A stretch of 64,000 nt of DNA from Niastella yeongjuensis (GCF_900110245.1 NZ_FOCZ01000001.1:124001-188000), one strand, 5' to 3'. Positions 34,675 through 43,174 are shown, numbered from the stretch's first letter. Notes: generated by a model from the letters alone, not told the origin. A program made the numbers and translations.

Positions 34675-35550
34675 ATGGCGCAATTCGGAAAAGCATCGGC
34701 CAAGCGTTCCAAACCATCTTACTCGATGGCCATTTTAGGGGTTACCATAGTTCTTTTTTTTGTAGGCGTTTTCGGGTGGCTGTTACTTAATGCCAGCCGC
34801 TATACCGAAGAGCTGAAAGAAGACATCAAACTGCAGGTGTACCTGCGCAGAAGCGCAACCCAGGCAGATGTGGATACCCTGATGCAATACATTAAATCGC
34901 GCCCCTACACCAACACCGTAGAATTCATTGATAAGGAAGCTGCCAAAAAGCAGTGGATGGCCAAAGGCGAAACCGACTTCCAGGAACTGCTGGATGAGAA
35001 CCCACTGCCCGCCTCCATCGATTTCAACCTCAAAAGCATGTACGTTCAAAAGGATACCATCGCCGCCATTAAAACCGACCTGGAACAACGGCAGCTGGTG
35101 GTGGAAAGTGTAAAATATCCCGCTTTTGTGGTGGAAAAAATGGGGTCCTCAGTTCGCGTCGGACTGATCGTATTTGCCGCCCTGGCTGCCCTGTTCTGCA
35201 TCCTGTCTATAGTACTTATTGATAATACCATCCGGCTGGCGATGTTCAGCAACCGCTTTTTGATAAAAACCATGCAAATGGTAGGCGCCACCCGGGGTTT
35301 CATAGCCCGGCCGCTGACTATGCGGGCTGTATTGAATGGCCTCATTGCCGCCCTGATAGCTATTTTCCTCATTTACGGGCTCATGATGTTATCGGAATAT
35401 TTCCTGCCCTACCTGAGCGACCTGCGCGATAACGGCAAGGTAGTCATTCTGTTTGCCTTCCTGATCATACTGGGGATCAGCATTACCCTCTTCAGTACTT
35501 ATCGCAGCGTGGTAAAATACCTGAAAATGAAACTCGACGAGCTCTATTAA
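34675..35550 (+). CDS. ftsX: Cell division protein FtsX
   Basis: A 291-residue FtsX-type permease. An N-terminal membrane helix (AILGVTIVLFFVGVFGWLLL) precedes a periplasmic domain (KLQVYLRRSATQADVDTLM ... FIDKEAAKKQWMAKGE). Three further helices follow: VGLIVFAALAALFCILSIVLI, a second near residues 220-245 and VILFAFLIILGISITLF. The conserved cytoplasmic segment is RLAMFSNRFLIKTMQMVGAT. With the ATPase FtsE it activates septal peptidoglycan hydrolases. ftsE is not in this window, as is usual in Bacteroidota. DUF3098 and uppP genes follow. Confidence 0.93.
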   Translation: MAQFGKASAKRSKPSYSMAILGVTIVLFFVGVFGWLLLNASRYTEELKEDIKLQVYLRRSATQADVDTLMQYIKSRPYTNTVEFIDKEAAKKQWMAKGETDFQELLDENPLPASIDFNLKSMYVQKDTIAAIKTDLEQRQLVVESVKYPAFVVEKMGSSVRVGLIVFAALAALFCILSIVLIDNTIRLAMFSNRFLIKTMQMVGATRGFIARPLTMRAVLNGLIAALIAIFLIYGLMMLSEYFLPYLSDLRDNGKVVILFAFLIILGISITLFSTYRSVVKYLKMKLDELY

Positions 35551-35593
35551 CATTGACAAATTCATTAGATTACCTATATTGCGCACCTAATAA

Positions 35594-35857
35594 ATGGCCA
35601 CAATGAAGGAAACAAAAAAACCATCAGCACCTGCCACCAGCCTGTTTACCAAAGAAAATTACACCTGGATGATCGCAGGTATTATCCTGGTAGCACTTGG
35701 CATTCTTTTAATGGCCGGCGGTAAAAGCGACGATCCCAACGTTTTTAAGGAGAATGAAGTGTACAGCTTCCGTCGTATCACCATCGCTCCCATTCTCATT
35801 TTACTGGGTTTGGGCGTTGAAGTGTATGCCATCTTTAAAAAGCCGAAGAACAGCTGA
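35594..35857 (+). CDS. DUF3098 small membrane protein
   Basis: An 87-residue protein with two membrane helices: TWMIAGIILVALGILLMAGG and ITIAPILILLGLGVEVYAIF, joined by a short loop with KSDDPNVFKENEVYSFRR. It fits DUF3098. It is regularly found between ftsX and uppP in Bacteroidota, so a role in envelope or division is plausible but untested. ATG codons at 35594 and 35603 both fit. The stop lies at the edge of an 8-bp repeat array. Confidence 0.88.
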   Translation: MATMKETKKPSAPATSLFTKENYTWMIAGIILVALGILLMAGGKSDDPNVFKENEVYSFRRITIAPILILLGLGVEVYAIFKKPKNS

Positions 35858-35886
35858 CACGTTAATATGTTGATAAGCTAAGTTAA
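35852..35886. repeat. Short 8-bp array at the end of the DUF3098 gene
   Basis: agctgaca, cgttaata, tgttgata, then agctaagttaaca. The first unit contains the TGA stop of the DUF3098 gene. Confidence 0.55.
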
Positions 35887-35900
35887 CACTACGTTATAAG

Positions 35901-35930
35901 AGCGATGCCGTACAGGTATCGCTTCTTTTA
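35901..35930 (+). terminator. Terminator between DUF3098 and uppP
   Basis: AGCGATGCC pairs with GGTATCGCT (one G-T pair) around a 5-base loop, followed by TCTTTTATTT. uppP should therefore have its own promoter or depend on read-through. Confidence 0.7.
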
Positions 35931-35966
35931 TTTATATCCTTGCTATTTTTTAAATAATTACCAGAA

Positions 35967-36767
35967 ATGAGCACGTTACACGCCATTATCATCGCCATCA
36001 TCGAAGGAATTACCGAATTCTTACCCATTTCATCAACCGGACACATGGCCATCGCATCGGCCATCATGGGCGATCATGGCCCCTTTGTAGAACTGTTTGA
36101 GATCGTCATTCAGTTTGGCGCCATCTTATCAGTGGTTGTTTTGTACTGGCGTAAATTCTTCGATTTCAAAAAGATCTCTTTCTATATAAAACTCATCATT
36201 GCTATTATACCGGCCCTCGTTTTTGGCGCCCTGTTTAAAAAGCATATCGACGCCATGCTGGAAAAACCCATGATCATTGCAGTGATCATGTTATTGGGTG
36301 GCTTTGTTTTGTTGTTTGTTGATAAATGGTTTCAAAAACCAACTATCGACAGGGAAGATAACATCACGGTTAAAAAAGGTTTTATCATTGGTTGTTACCA
36401 GGTATTGTCTATCCTGTTTCCCGGTTTAAGCAGAAGTGCCGCTACTATTATTGGTGGTATGCAGCAGAAGTTAAGCCGCCGCCTGGCCGCTGAATTCTCT
36501 TTCTTTCTCGCAGTGCCTACAATGCTGGCCGCAACAGTTTACAGCCTGTACAAGATGTATAAAGAACAACCCGAAGTACTCACCCATAGCGGCAACATGG
36601 GCACCCTGTTGTTAGGTTGCGTTATTGCCTTTATTGTTGCCATCCTGGCTATCAAATTCTTTATTACCTATTTGCAGAAACATGGCTTCCGCCTGTTTGG
36701 CTGGTACCGCATCATTGTTGGACTGGCTTTAATTATTCTGTTTTATACCGGCGTTATCGGAAAATAG
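35967..36767 (+). CDS. uppP: Undecaprenyl-diphosphatase
   Basis: A 266-residue BacA/UppP integral membrane phosphatase, which recycles undecaprenyl diphosphate for peptidoglycan and O-antigen synthesis and gives bacitracin resistance when abundant. Signature segments are EGITEFLPISSTGHMAIAS (residues about 12-30) and LFPGLSRSAATIIGGMQQ (about 150-170), containing the catalytic Glu, Ser and Arg region. Several hydrophobic helices span the rest. It sits in the ftsX-DUF3098-uppP order known from Bacteroidota; truB, often next, is replaced by a transporter gene. Confidence 0.96.
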   Translation: MSTLHAIIIAIIEGITEFLPISSTGHMAIASAIMGDHGPFVELFEIVIQFGAILSVVVLYWRKFFDFKKISFYIKLIIAIIPALVFGALFKKHIDAMLEKPMIIAVIMLLGGFVLLFVDKWFQKPTIDREDNITVKKGFIIGCYQVLSILFPGLSRSAATIIGGMQQKLSRRLAAEFSFFLAVPTMLAATVYSLYKMYKEQPEVLTHSGNMGTLLLGCVIAFIVAILAIKFFITYLQKHGFRLFGWYRIIVGLALIILFYTGVIGK

Positions 36768-36812
36768 TCCGGTCTCCGTTCCCCTATCCCTAAAAAACCA
36801 AAGCTAATTGTT

Positions 36813-38171
36813 ATGCAAATAGCACCTAGAAAAGTGATCAATGCCTGGTGTATGTACGACTGGGCAAATTCTGCCTATAACCTTGTTATAACCTCTACCA
36901 TTTTCCCGGCCTATTATGAGGCCATCACTAAGAACAGGTTACCCGATAATGAAGTGGAGTTCCTGGGCCGGAAATTTGTAAATACGGCTTTGTACAATTA
37001 TGCATTGGGCGCGGCATTTATTGTTGTTGCCTTTATGTCGCCCATACTTACCTCCATATCTGATTACCGGGGTAATAAGCGGAACTTCATGCGCTTCTTT
37101 TGCACCATGGGTTCCATCTTTTGCTGCTTGTTGTATTTCTTTGCACCACAACCGCTGGCTGGCGGAGGAACTACGCTTTCGCAGCGCAGTTTGGATGTAG
37201 GAATCTTTTGTATGGTATTTGCGTGTATTGGTTTTTGGGCAAGTCTGGTATTTTACAACTCCTTTCTGCCCGATCTGGTACCGCACCGTTTGCGCGATCG
37301 CATCAGTGCCAGAGGGTATACCTGGGGTTATATTGGCAGCGTAATTCTGCAGGTTCTGTGTTTTATCATTGTATTCTTTCCCGACCTGTTTGGATTTCAC
37401 TCAACTTATGCGAAAGACTTTATGCCACCCCGGGTTTCGTTTGTACTCGTAGGTTTGTGGTGGTTTGGTTTTGCACAGATCTCTTTCCGTTACCTGCCCA
37501 TCAGCACCGTTAAAGAACGGCACGAACGCAAGAACGTATTCACCAATGGGTTCCTGGAATTAAAGAAAGTATGGAGCCAGCTCAAACATATGCCGGTGCT
37601 CAAACTGTTCCTGGTATCCTTTTTCTGGTACAGCGCCGGTATACAAACCGTATTCCTGGCAGCAACCCAGTTTGGCGCCAAGGAATTGCACCTGCCTACC
37701 GATAAGCTTATTATCACCATCATGATCATTCAACTGGTGGCCATTCCCGGCGCTATTATCATTTCCCGGGCATCTGAGCGGTTTGGCAATATTCAAACCC
37801 TGATGGCCTGTGTGCTGGTGTGGATCGGCGCCTGTATTGGCGCTTATTATACGTATACCGATATTCAATTTTATTTCCTGGGTGCCATTGTTGGACTGGT
37901 AATGGGTGGTATTCAATCGCTGAGCCGCTCTACCTATTCGAACCTGATGCCCGATACCAAAGACACGGCTTCGTTCTTCAGCTTTTATGATGTTACAGAA
38001 AAGATAGCATTGGTAATGGGTATGTTTACATTTGCTTATATTGAAGAACGGACTATCAGGTTTGGCGGCATGCGCAACTCTGTACTGGCCCTGATGGTAT
38101 TTTTTATGCTGGGTTTTGTTTGGCTGGGACTCACCATGCGCAAGGCTAATCGTTTAACGCAGCAAGCATAA
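36813..38171 (+). CDS. UMF1-family major facilitator transporter
   Basis: A 452-residue inner-membrane transporter with about 12 helices. The start KVINAWCMYDWANSAYNLVI and the later SPILTSISDYRGNKRNFMRFF loop are hallmarks of the UMF1 group related to fungal Atg22. GGIQSLSRSTYSNLMP is the conserved segment of the second half. Substrates of bacterial UMF1 proteins are unknown; Atg22 exports amino acids from vacuoles. It lies 45 bases after uppP on the same strand and 43 bases before the metallo-beta-lactamase-fold gene. Confidence 0.9.
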   Translation: MQIAPRKVINAWCMYDWANSAYNLVITSTIFPAYYEAITKNRLPDNEVEFLGRKFVNTALYNYALGAAFIVVAFMSPILTSISDYRGNKRNFMRFFCTMGSIFCCLLYFFAPQPLAGGGTTLSQRSLDVGIFCMVFACIGFWASLVFYNSFLPDLVPHRLRDRISARGYTWGYIGSVILQVLCFIIVFFPDLFGFHSTYAKDFMPPRVSFVLVGLWWFGFAQISFRYLPISTVKERHERKNVFTNGFLELKKVWSQLKHMPVLKLFLVSFFWYSAGIQTVFLAATQFGAKELHLPTDKLIITIMIIQLVAIPGAIIISRASERFGNIQTLMACVLVWIGACIGAYYTYTDIQFYFLGAIVGLVMGGIQSLSRSTYSNLMPDTKDTASFFSFYDVTEKIALVMGMFTFAYIEERTIRFGGMRNSVLALMVFFMLGFVWLGLTMRKANRLTQQA

Positions 38172-38214
38172 AAAGCGGAACACAAATTGTATTCAAACTC
38201 TGTAAATCAACATC

Positions 38215-39054
38215 ATGAAACTTTATTCCATTAATACCGGATACTTTAGATTAGATGGCGGTGCCATGTTTGGCGTTGTTCCCAAATCGATCTGGAATAA
38301 ACTGAACCCGGCCGATGACAATAACCTGTGCAACTGGGCCATGCGCAGCCTGTTGATACAGGAAGCAGACCGGCTGATATTAATTGATAACGGTATTGGT
38401 GATAAACAGGATGCCAAATTCATGAGCCATTATTATTTGAATGGCGATGACACCCTGAACAAGTCACTGAATAAATATGGTTTCACACCCGACGATATCA
38501 CCGACGTATTTCTTACCCACCTGCATTTTGATCATTGTGGCGGCAGCATCATTCGTTCGGGCGATAAACTGCTTCCTGCTTTTAAGAACGCCAATTACTG
38601 GAGCAACTTACGGCATTGGGAAGCTGCCACCCTACCTAACGATCGCGAGAAAGCTTCTTTCTTAAAAGAAAATATTCTGCCTATACAGGAAAGCGGTCAA
38701 TTAAAATTTATTGAACCAACGGATGGCATTGATTTTTCCGACACCATGAAAGTGCGGTTTGCCTATGGCCATACCGAGGCCATGATGTTGCCACAGATCA
38801 GTTATAAAGGACATACCGTTGTGTATGCAGCCGATCTGTTACCTGCAGTTGCGCACCTGCCCATTCCCTATGTAATGGCGTACGATATGTTTCCACTTAC
38901 CACGCTGCTGGAAAAAAAGCAATTCCTTACCGAAGCCGTGGAGAACAATTACATTTTATTTTTTGAACACGACCCCGTAAATGAATGTTGTTCTTTACAA
39001 CAAACAGAGAAAGGAGTACGTCACAAAGACCTGTTTAAATTGGAGGAGTTGTAG
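38215..39054 (+). CDS. Metallo-beta-lactamase-fold hydrolase, AHL-lactonase-like
   Basis: A 279-residue MBL-fold protein without a signal peptide. The metal site is VFLTHLHFDHCGGSI (HxHxDH near residues 100-104), with further ligands in AYGHTEAMM, VYAADLLP and FFEHDP. The layout matches AHL-lactonase and similar hydrolases, but the residues that define lactone specificity cannot be assigned by eye. The final codons and TAG stop lie in the beginning of an 8-bp repeat array. Confidence 0.85.
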   Translation: MKLYSINTGYFRLDGGAMFGVVPKSIWNKLNPADDNNLCNWAMRSLLIQEADRLILIDNGIGDKQDAKFMSHYYLNGDDTLNKSLNKYGFTPDDITDVFLTHLHFDHCGGSIIRSGDKLLPAFKNANYWSNLRHWEAATLPNDREKASFLKENILPIQESGQLKFIEPTDGIDFSDTMKVRFAYGHTEAMMLPQISYKGHTVVYAADLLPAVAHLPIPYVMAYDMFPLTTLLEKKQFLTEAVENNYILFFEHDPVNECCSLQQTEKGVRHKDLFKLEEL

Positions 39055-39110
39055 TTGAGGAGTTGACAAGTTAACAGGTTGATGGAGTTGATAAGGTTGA
39101 TAGGATTAAT
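39041..39110. repeat. 8-bp tandem array after the MBL-fold gene
   Basis: Units from 39051: gtagttga, ggagttga, caagttaa, caggttga, then tggagttga, taaggttga and taggattaat with one added base each. It contributes the stop codon region of the upstream gene and is followed by a terminator. Confidence 0.75.
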
Positions 39111-39137
39111 AAAGCTATAAGCATCTATATAATTATT

Positions 39138-39168
39138 AAAAGGTCAGGGTATTCCTGGCCTTTTTTTT
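39138..39168 (+). terminator. Rho-independent terminator
   Basis: AAAAGGTCAGG pairs with CCTGGCCTTTT (one G-T pair) around GTATT, followed by four more T. It ends the plus-strand run from uppP to the MBL-fold gene. Confidence 0.85.
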
Positions 39169-39274
39169 GTAACTTACATAATCTAACTTCCTCGCACAAA
39201 TCACTCTTAATTATTAGGTTGTCCATCCTGGTTACCGTTACTTCAAATTGTTAAATTTCATTTAAATTGCATCT

Positions 39275-39310
39275 GTCGTAAATGTCGTTTTAGTCGCATT
39301 TGTCGTTTAG
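39275..39310. repeat. 9-bp tandem array, four units
   Basis: gtcgtaaat, gtcgtttta, gtcgcattt, gtcgtttag. The GTCG core recurs exactly every nine bases. Confidence 0.6.
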
Positions 39311-39597
39311 GTAAATATTTAGTTATCATGATGCATGAATTAGTTATTTTGTTAATACGACCAGTTATCAGCTATTTTCTCCAAAATCTCCTATTTTCTG
39401 CTTTTTACAGTTTTTGAGGTGGTTGAATATTCCAATCCTGCAAAATGAGCATTTTTAAATTTCTGCCTCCCCGTAGTTTTGAATGATTCGAAACTCCAAA
39501 ATCCGATCGATTCGTTTTTCGTTGTACCCCGAAATGCAGGCGTCCAGTATTTTACTGTCAGCGTACTGGTATCTTAACTGTAAGATTATGGTAGTCT

Positions 39598-39731
39598 ACT
39601 GGCCTGGGTATTGCATCCGGTAGGCCATACATTGCCTGGGCATTGCATGGACATTGCCTGGGAATCCCCATTGGCGCCAGGCAATGCTCAGGCCATTCCC
39701 AGGCAATTCGTAGGCAATACCTAGGCTATTT
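39598..39731. repeat. 11-bp repeats arranged as an inverted array
   Basis: The left arm repeats a tgggcattgcc-like 11-base unit. The right arm, from 39674, repeats its reverse complement: ctcaggccatt, cccaggcaatt, cgtaggcaata, cctaggctatt. ATTGCCTGGGAAT (39653-39665) and ATTCCCAGGCAAT (39695-39707) are a perfect 13-bp inverted pair, so a large cruciform or hairpin is possible. Confidence 0.8.
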
Positions 39732-39804
39732 CACAGCACCTTCCCCGGTCAAATGGAGGCAATTCCATCATCTGACGGGCAGCAAATAATTATACATTAT
39801 TGAT

Positions 39805-40599
39805 TTACAAGCTAATCAATGAAGTTAACGGGTAGCGCAAATTGCGGTAGCTGATCATATCGATCTTTACGCTGCCAACCGAGATGGGGCTTTCTATACG
39901 TACCGGAATATGGTTTTTGTCGTCGCTTACCCAAACCGTCATTTTTTCGCCGCCTTCAAAGATGGTCCCTTTGATCAGGAGCGGTTTGAATTTGATAGCT
40001 TTGAACTTACCGTATTTGGTTTTTATGGTTTCCTTGCCGAGATACCGGATGTACATTTCATAGACCTCATTATCAAGGAACATGGAGAAGTTGATCTTAT
40101 CGTTGACTTTCAGTTTATTAAAATCGATGTTGCGGGAATAATAGACAGCACTCAACACATCCTGTACGCATTCAGGCACTTTATAAACGCCTTTATTGGT
40201 TACGGCCGAGTTGGCAGCTTTATTGAAGGTTACATTCTCATACTTTTTGTATCCACCTTCATACACATTACGAATAAACCGGTAAGGCTGCAGGGTGGCC
40301 GTATCTATATACGTTTCATATTTATCGCGCACCTTGAAGAAATTATCATAAAAGCTGTAGCTTTTGCCATCGCCCACGATGTGGTAAACCGCTTTGCCAT
40401 TCATATGTTCAACGGTGGTATTGAAATTGGCTTCACCAGCACCGAAATAGGCGCCTACTACTGTGTAAAACACCTTCAGGGTGATTTGCTCGCCGGCAGA
40501 AAAGGCAGAATTACGGATCTCGCAAAAGCCATCCCCGGCTCTCAGCGGAAAACTAACAATTATAAGCAGCAGGAATACGAGTGGTCGGTTTGCTTTCAT
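39805..40599 (-). CDS. DUF3108 exported protein
   Basis: A 264-residue protein with a signal peptide (MKANRPLVFLLLIIVSFPLRA). It fits the DUF3108 pattern: FSAGEQITLKVFYTVVGAYFGAG near residue 35, a KVRDKYETYIDTATLQPYRF strand pair, VYEGGYKKYENVTFN, then FSMFLDNEVYEMYIRYLGKE and VWVSDDKNHIPVRIESPI near the end. The fold is likely a beta-rich lipid- or envelope-associated domain. No function is known. It precedes the gap with the 11-bp inverted array (downstream of its stop). Confidence 0.82.
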   Translation of the reverse strand: MKANRPLVFLLLIIVSFPLRAGDGFCEIRNSAFSAGEQITLKVFYTVVGAYFGAGEANFNTTVEHMNGKAVYHIVGDGKSYSFYDNFFKVRDKYETYIDTATLQPYRFIRNVYEGGYKKYENVTFNKAANSAVTNKGVYKVPECVQDVLSAVYYSRNIDFNKLKVNDKINFSMFLDNEVYEMYIRYLGKETIKTKYGKFKAIKFKPLLIKGTIFEGGEKMTVWVSDDKNHIPVRIESPISVGSVKIDMISYRNLRYPLTSLISL

Positions 40600-40652
40600 G
40601 TAACGCTATTCAATTAAATCCAATTAATAAGGTTGACGTCCGGGCCGGTGTA

Positions 40653-41642
40653 TTATTTTCTATTATTAAACACTTTCATGCTTAAAATTAGCAAACTCCC
40701 TATCAACGCCGGTACTACCAGGTTTATGATCCACACAGCCAGGGATGTTGCCAGAATTCCGGAAATATTACTATCAAAAAGTTGTACCACTTCAATGCCG
40801 ACTTTCCATCGCACCCCCAAATCGGTAATAACAGCTATAGACGGTATAATTGAAAGAATCAGGAACATTACACTCACCCCACCTGCCACCTGTGCAGCAG
40901 TTATATGCACATCAAACACATTGAACAGCAGGTAATATTGTCCTAAAAAAACGCTGTACCTAAGTACAGATAAAGACAAAACCTGTATTAAAATAGTTGC
41001 GTTAAGACTTTGTAAAACCCTGACATAAACAACCGGCTTTTGTAACCAGCGGATCTTCTCCATCCATCTCACCAGACCTGCTAAACGAAAATAAAATAAT
41101 GTTAAAACTATTGCAGCGCCAATGGTAAAACATAACACCATCTTCATCCAGGGCCCTGCAAACGTATGAAGCAATTCGGTATTGGCATAGGTCATCAAAT
41201 ATAAAATTCCGCCAATTCCTGCCAGCAAGGTAACCAGCAACTGGCTCATACTGCATACAATAGTAAGCGAAATCGCCTGTATTCGTTTGCCTTCACCCAT
41301 ATATAATATGCGACCCATGTATTCCCCTATACGGTTGGGTGTAAAAAATGCTAAAGTTGTTCCTGTAAACACAGCTTTGCACGCCTGTACAAACGATGCA
41401 GGTTGTACCTGTTTTACTACCAACTGCCATTTACACGCTTCCAACCCATAATTGGCGAAGATCAGTATTACCGTTAATACCAGCATCCATGCGTTGGGAC
41501 CTGAAACTGCCTTCCAGGTTTGCTGTAATGATCCCTGCCAGTTTTGCTGTTTTACCAATTGCTGGTAAATTGACCAGCAAAGCACGCAAAACACCAGCGG
41601 CCCTACCACATAGTTGAGAAGAATTTTAATATTTTTGTTCAA
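40653..41642 (-). CDS. Flippase-like membrane protein (UPF0104 / LPG synthase TM region)
   Basis: A protein of about 329 residues with eight or so membrane helices, in the lysylphosphatidylglycerol synthase transmembrane/UPF0104 group. Typical parts are ANYGLEACKWQLVVKQV, KAVFTGTTLAFFTPNRIGEYMGRILYM and VSMFLILSIIPSIAVITDLGVRWKV. Members are thought to flip or bind lipid-linked molecules in the inner membrane. There is no in-frame ATG at the right place: a TTG at 41642 (reading NKNIKILLNYVVG after the start) is preferred, and a GTG at 41696 is the longer option that would overlap ruvC. Confidence 0.8.
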   Translation of the reverse strand: MNKNIKILLNYVVGPLVFCVLCWSIYQQLVKQQNWQGSLQQTWKAVSGPNAWMLVLTVILIFANYGLEACKWQLVVKQVQPASFVQACKAVFTGTTLAFFTPNRIGEYMGRILYMGEGKRIQAISLTIVCSMSQLLVTLLAGIGGILYLMTYANTELLHTFAGPWMKMVLCFTIGAAIVLTLFYFRLAGLVRWMEKIRWLQKPVVYVRVLQSLNATILIQVLSLSVLRYSVFLGQYYLLFNVFDVHITAAQVAGGVSVMFLILSIIPSIAVITDLGVRWKVGIEVVQLFDSNISGILATSLAVWIINLVVPALIGSLLILSMKVFNNRK

Positions 41643-41686
41643 CGTCACCAAAATAAGTTCACAAAGTAATCCAATCCCAAGGCTCC

Positions 41687-42259
41687 TTGCAAACACCTTC
41701 TAAAATAATTCTTGGCATAGACCCCGGCACCTTGTTCATGGGTTACAGCCTTATTGTTATTTCCCAGCAAAAGATAAAATTGCTGGAGATGAGTACGTTG
41801 AAATTAAACGGCCGTAAAGACCATTATGAACGCCTGCAACTGATACATCAAAAAGTAAGTGAATTGATAATACAGTATAAGCCGGTAAGTTTTGCCATTG
41901 AGGCGCCGTTTTTTGGGAAGAACGTACAGAGTATGCTGAAGTTAGGCCGCGCACAGGGTGTTGCGATTGCCGCTGCCATGCATGCCGGTTTAGAAGTAGT
42001 TGAATATTCACCAAAAAAGATAAAACAATCCATTACCGGTAACGGTAATGCGGGAAAAGAACAGGTATGGCAAATGCTGCAGCGCATTTTAAACATTCAA
42101 CATAATACCGATATCAAATACCTGGATGCGTCAGATGCCCTGGCCGTGGCAGTTTGCCATCACTTCCAGGATAATGCGCTGCTTAAAACAGCTGGAAAGA
42201 AATTGAAAGGATGGGAGGACTTTATTGCGAAAAATCCCGATAGGATCCAGTTGAAATAG
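41687..42259 (+). CDS. ruvC: Crossover junction endodeoxyribonuclease RuvC, TTG start
   Basis: A 190-residue RuvC, the Holliday junction resolvase working with RuvAB. Acidic active-site residues are in ILGIDPGT (first Asp), FAIEAPFFG (Glu) and YLDASDALAVAVCHH (two Asp). SPKKIKQSITGNGNAGKEQV is the conserved DNA-contact segment. The first in-frame ATG (in LFMGYS) lies after the catalytic Asp, so translation has to start earlier, and TTG at 41687 (then QTPSKIILGID) is the best candidate. It starts head to head with the flippase-like gene, with a 44-base gap. Confidence 0.93.
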   Translation: MQTPSKIILGIDPGTLFMGYSLIVISQQKIKLLEMSTLKLNGRKDHYERLQLIHQKVSELIIQYKPVSFAIEAPFFGKNVQSMLKLGRAQGVAIAAAMHAGLEVVEYSPKKIKQSITGNGNAGKEQVWQMLQRILNIQHNTDIKYLDASDALAVAVCHHFQDNALLKTAGKKLKGWEDFIAKNPDRIQLK

Positions 42260-42285
42260 TGAGTGGTGAGCCTTCTGCCTTCTCT
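42258..42285. repeat. Short mixed 7-bp array after ruvC
   Basis: gtgagtg, gtgag, then ccttctgccttct. It combines the two unit types found in the larger arrays at 45066-45107 and 45156-45203. It fills the 24-base gap between ruvC and the HIT gene. Confidence 0.6.
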
Positions 42286-42673
42286 ACATATTAGCCAGTA
42301 TCTTCTCCTGTGCCGCTTTCAACTGTTCAGACGTGAGCTTTAATTTCCCCCTGGTAAAATTGAGGTCATCAATTCCATTAATAGGCACCAGGTGCAAATG
42401 GGCATGTGGCACTTCAAGGCCCACTACTGCCAGTCCGACCCGGTTACAGGGAAATGCCTTCTCGATAGCTTTCGCTATGGGTTTGGCAAATACCAGCATA
42501 GAGCTCAGGTAAACATCCGGCACGTCAAAAAATTTATCTATTTCCAGTTTGGGCACAATCAGAACATGCCCTTCTACCAATGGAAAGATATCGAGGAATG
42601 CAAAAAACTGATCATTTTCTGCAATCTTATAAGCCGGAATGTCACCGGCAATGATCTTTGAAAAAATAGTCAT
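42284..42673 (-). CDS. HIT-family nucleotide-binding protein
   Basis: A 129-residue HIT protein of the HINT/Fhit superfamily, which hydrolyses phosphoramidate or dinucleotide substrates. It shows TIFSKIIAGDIPAYKIAEND, FAFLDIFPLVEGHVLIVPK and the HIT motif HAHLHLVPI near residues 90-98. The length fits bacterial HinT-like members. It is 16 bases downstream of greA on the same strand, an arrangement that is common in Bacteroidota and points to one transcript. Confidence 0.95.
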   Translation of the reverse strand: MTIFSKIIAGDIPAYKIAENDQFFAFLDIFPLVEGHVLIVPKLEIDKFFDVPDVYLSSMLVFAKPIAKAIEKAFPCNRVGLAVVGLEVPHAHLHLVPINGIDDLNFTRGKLKLTSEQLKAAQEKILANM

Positions 42674-42689
42674 AGCCCGGTTGGATTAC

Positions 42690-43163
42690 TTAAACGGTAA
42701 TATCTTCAATCTGGAATTTGAGTACGCCGGCGGGCACGGTTACTTCGGCCACATCGCCAACAACTTTGCCAAGGAGGCCCTGGCCAATGGGGGAGGTAAC
42801 GGAGATCTTTCCTTGTTTCAGGTCAGCTTCTTTTTCAGAAACTATGGTATAGGTGATCTTCTTCTTGGTAGCAAGATTGAGGATGGTCACTTTGGTAAGA
42901 ATAGATACTTTGCTGGTATCTACGTTCTCGGTATCAAGTATACGCACACTGGCAATGTCACTTTCCAGCTTTTTTATTTTGGCTTCCAGTATACCCTGGG
43001 CTTCTTTTGCAGCATCATACTCAGCATTTTCTTTCAAATCCCCTTTCTCACGTGCTTCAGCAATAGCCCTGGCAGCAGCCGGACGATCAACTGTACGCAT
43101 GCGCACTAACTCATCTTTCATTTGCTCGAGCGTTTCCTTTGTTATGTATAAAACACTACTCAT
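42690..43163 (-). CDS. greA: Transcription elongation factor GreA
   Basis: A 157-residue GreA, which enters the RNA polymerase secondary channel and stimulates cleavage of backtracked RNA. The N-terminal coiled coil is complete, with EAREKGDLKENAEYDAAKEAQG containing the two acidic tip residues (Asp, Glu). The C-terminal FKBP-like domain includes YTIVSEKEADLKQGKISVTSPIGQGLLGK and GDVAEVTVPAG. An AGGAGG sequence sits five bases before the ATG, which is rare in this window. The HIT gene follows closely. Confidence 0.97.
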   Translation of the reverse strand: MSSVLYITKETLEQMKDELVRMRTVDRPAAARAIAEAREKGDLKENAEYDAAKEAQGILEAKIKKLESDIASVRILDTENVDTSKVSILTKVTILNLATKKKITYTIVSEKEADLKQGKISVTSPIGQGLLGKVVGDVAEVTVPAGVLKFQIEDITV

Positions 43164-43168
43164 AATAA

Positions 43169-43174
43169 CCTCCT
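43169..43174 (-). promoter_or_regulatory. Strong Shine-Dalgarno sequence of greA
   Basis: AGGAGG on the reverse strand, five bases before the greA ATG. Bacteroidota rarely use this signal, and I saw no equally good one ahead of other genes here. Confidence 0.7.

Larger units (their letters stand above)
39055..39804. other. Long gene-free region with several repeat arrays
   Basis: About 750 bases without a credible ORF between genes that converge. It contains the 8-bp array end, a terminator (39138-39168), a 9-bp array (39275-39310) and an 11-bp inverted array (39598-39731). The rest is AT-rich with no recognised feature. Confidence 0.7.

Noticed and set aside
38215-39054. Quorum-quenching AHL lactonase
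   Set aside because: The metal site fits the superfamily, but substrate-defining residues cannot be assigned, so only a general hydrolase call is made.
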